Assembly: GCA_023231475.1 (NCBI GenBank)
Contig: JALJEE010000608.1
Location: 1-36,264, forward strand
Length of the DNA: 36,264 nt
DNA from: Seison nebaliae
Lineage: Eukaryota > Rotifera > Pararotatoria > Seisonacea > Seisonidae
Direction: 5' to 3'
Both the position numbers and the translations under genes were made by a program. Below, piece after piece: positions 36,262-36,264 of this stretch. Positions within the stretch are counted from its first letter, which is position 1, and the number at the start of each line of letters is the position of its first letter. Below the pieces are notes generated by a model. It was not told the DNA's origin, did not search any database, and saw only the letters and a list, made by a program, of their open reading frames with translations.

Positions 36262-36264
36262 AAA

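Overview
This is nuclear DNA of an animal with a compact, AT-rich genome. Every gene I could resolve has GT-AG introns of only 42-67 nt, and the recognisable proteins are metazoan: two Shaw-type (Kv3-class) potassium channels, the spliceosomal protein MFAP1, the acetyltransferase CBP/p300 and dipeptidyl peptidase 3. The Shaw-type channels and the Asn/Gln-rich CBP tails suggest an arthropod, possibly a small mite-like species, but I cannot place it with confidence.

Layout, left to right. A 31-bp tandem repeat touches the left edge, followed by a tRNA-Ser(CGA) on the minus strand. Shaw copy 1 lies on the minus strand (1084-2782) and Shaw copy 2 on the plus strand (14814-16738). They are head to head, about 12 kb of apparently non-coding DNA lies between them, and both have introns at the same two codon positions. 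A doubtful small membrane-tailed ORF (17670-17954) and then MFAP1 (minus, 17986-19540) follow tail to tail. MFAP1 and CBP (plus, 20631-26040) diverge from a 1.1-kb shared upstream region. CBP and DPP3 (minus, 27017-29655, ten exons) converge. The right part holds a Tc1/mariner relic, an unrecognised five-exon gene for an acidic, probably nuclear protein (minus, 32586-34337), a diverged 80-bp duplication and a tRNA-Val(AAC) at the edge.

The genes do not form one pathway. MFAP1 (splicing), CBP (transcription) and DPP3 (peptide turnover) are housekeeping-type neighbours; the Shaw pair is a local duplication of a neuronal channel gene.

The most unusual signal is in the introns. All 22 coding introns I reconstructed start with GTT, never the usual GTA or GTG, and only 2 of 22 have G at +5. 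In 18 of them the splice junction is fixed by homology to a known protein family. This points to a changed 5' splice-site code in this organism, which predicts a matching change in U1 snRNA or a partner.
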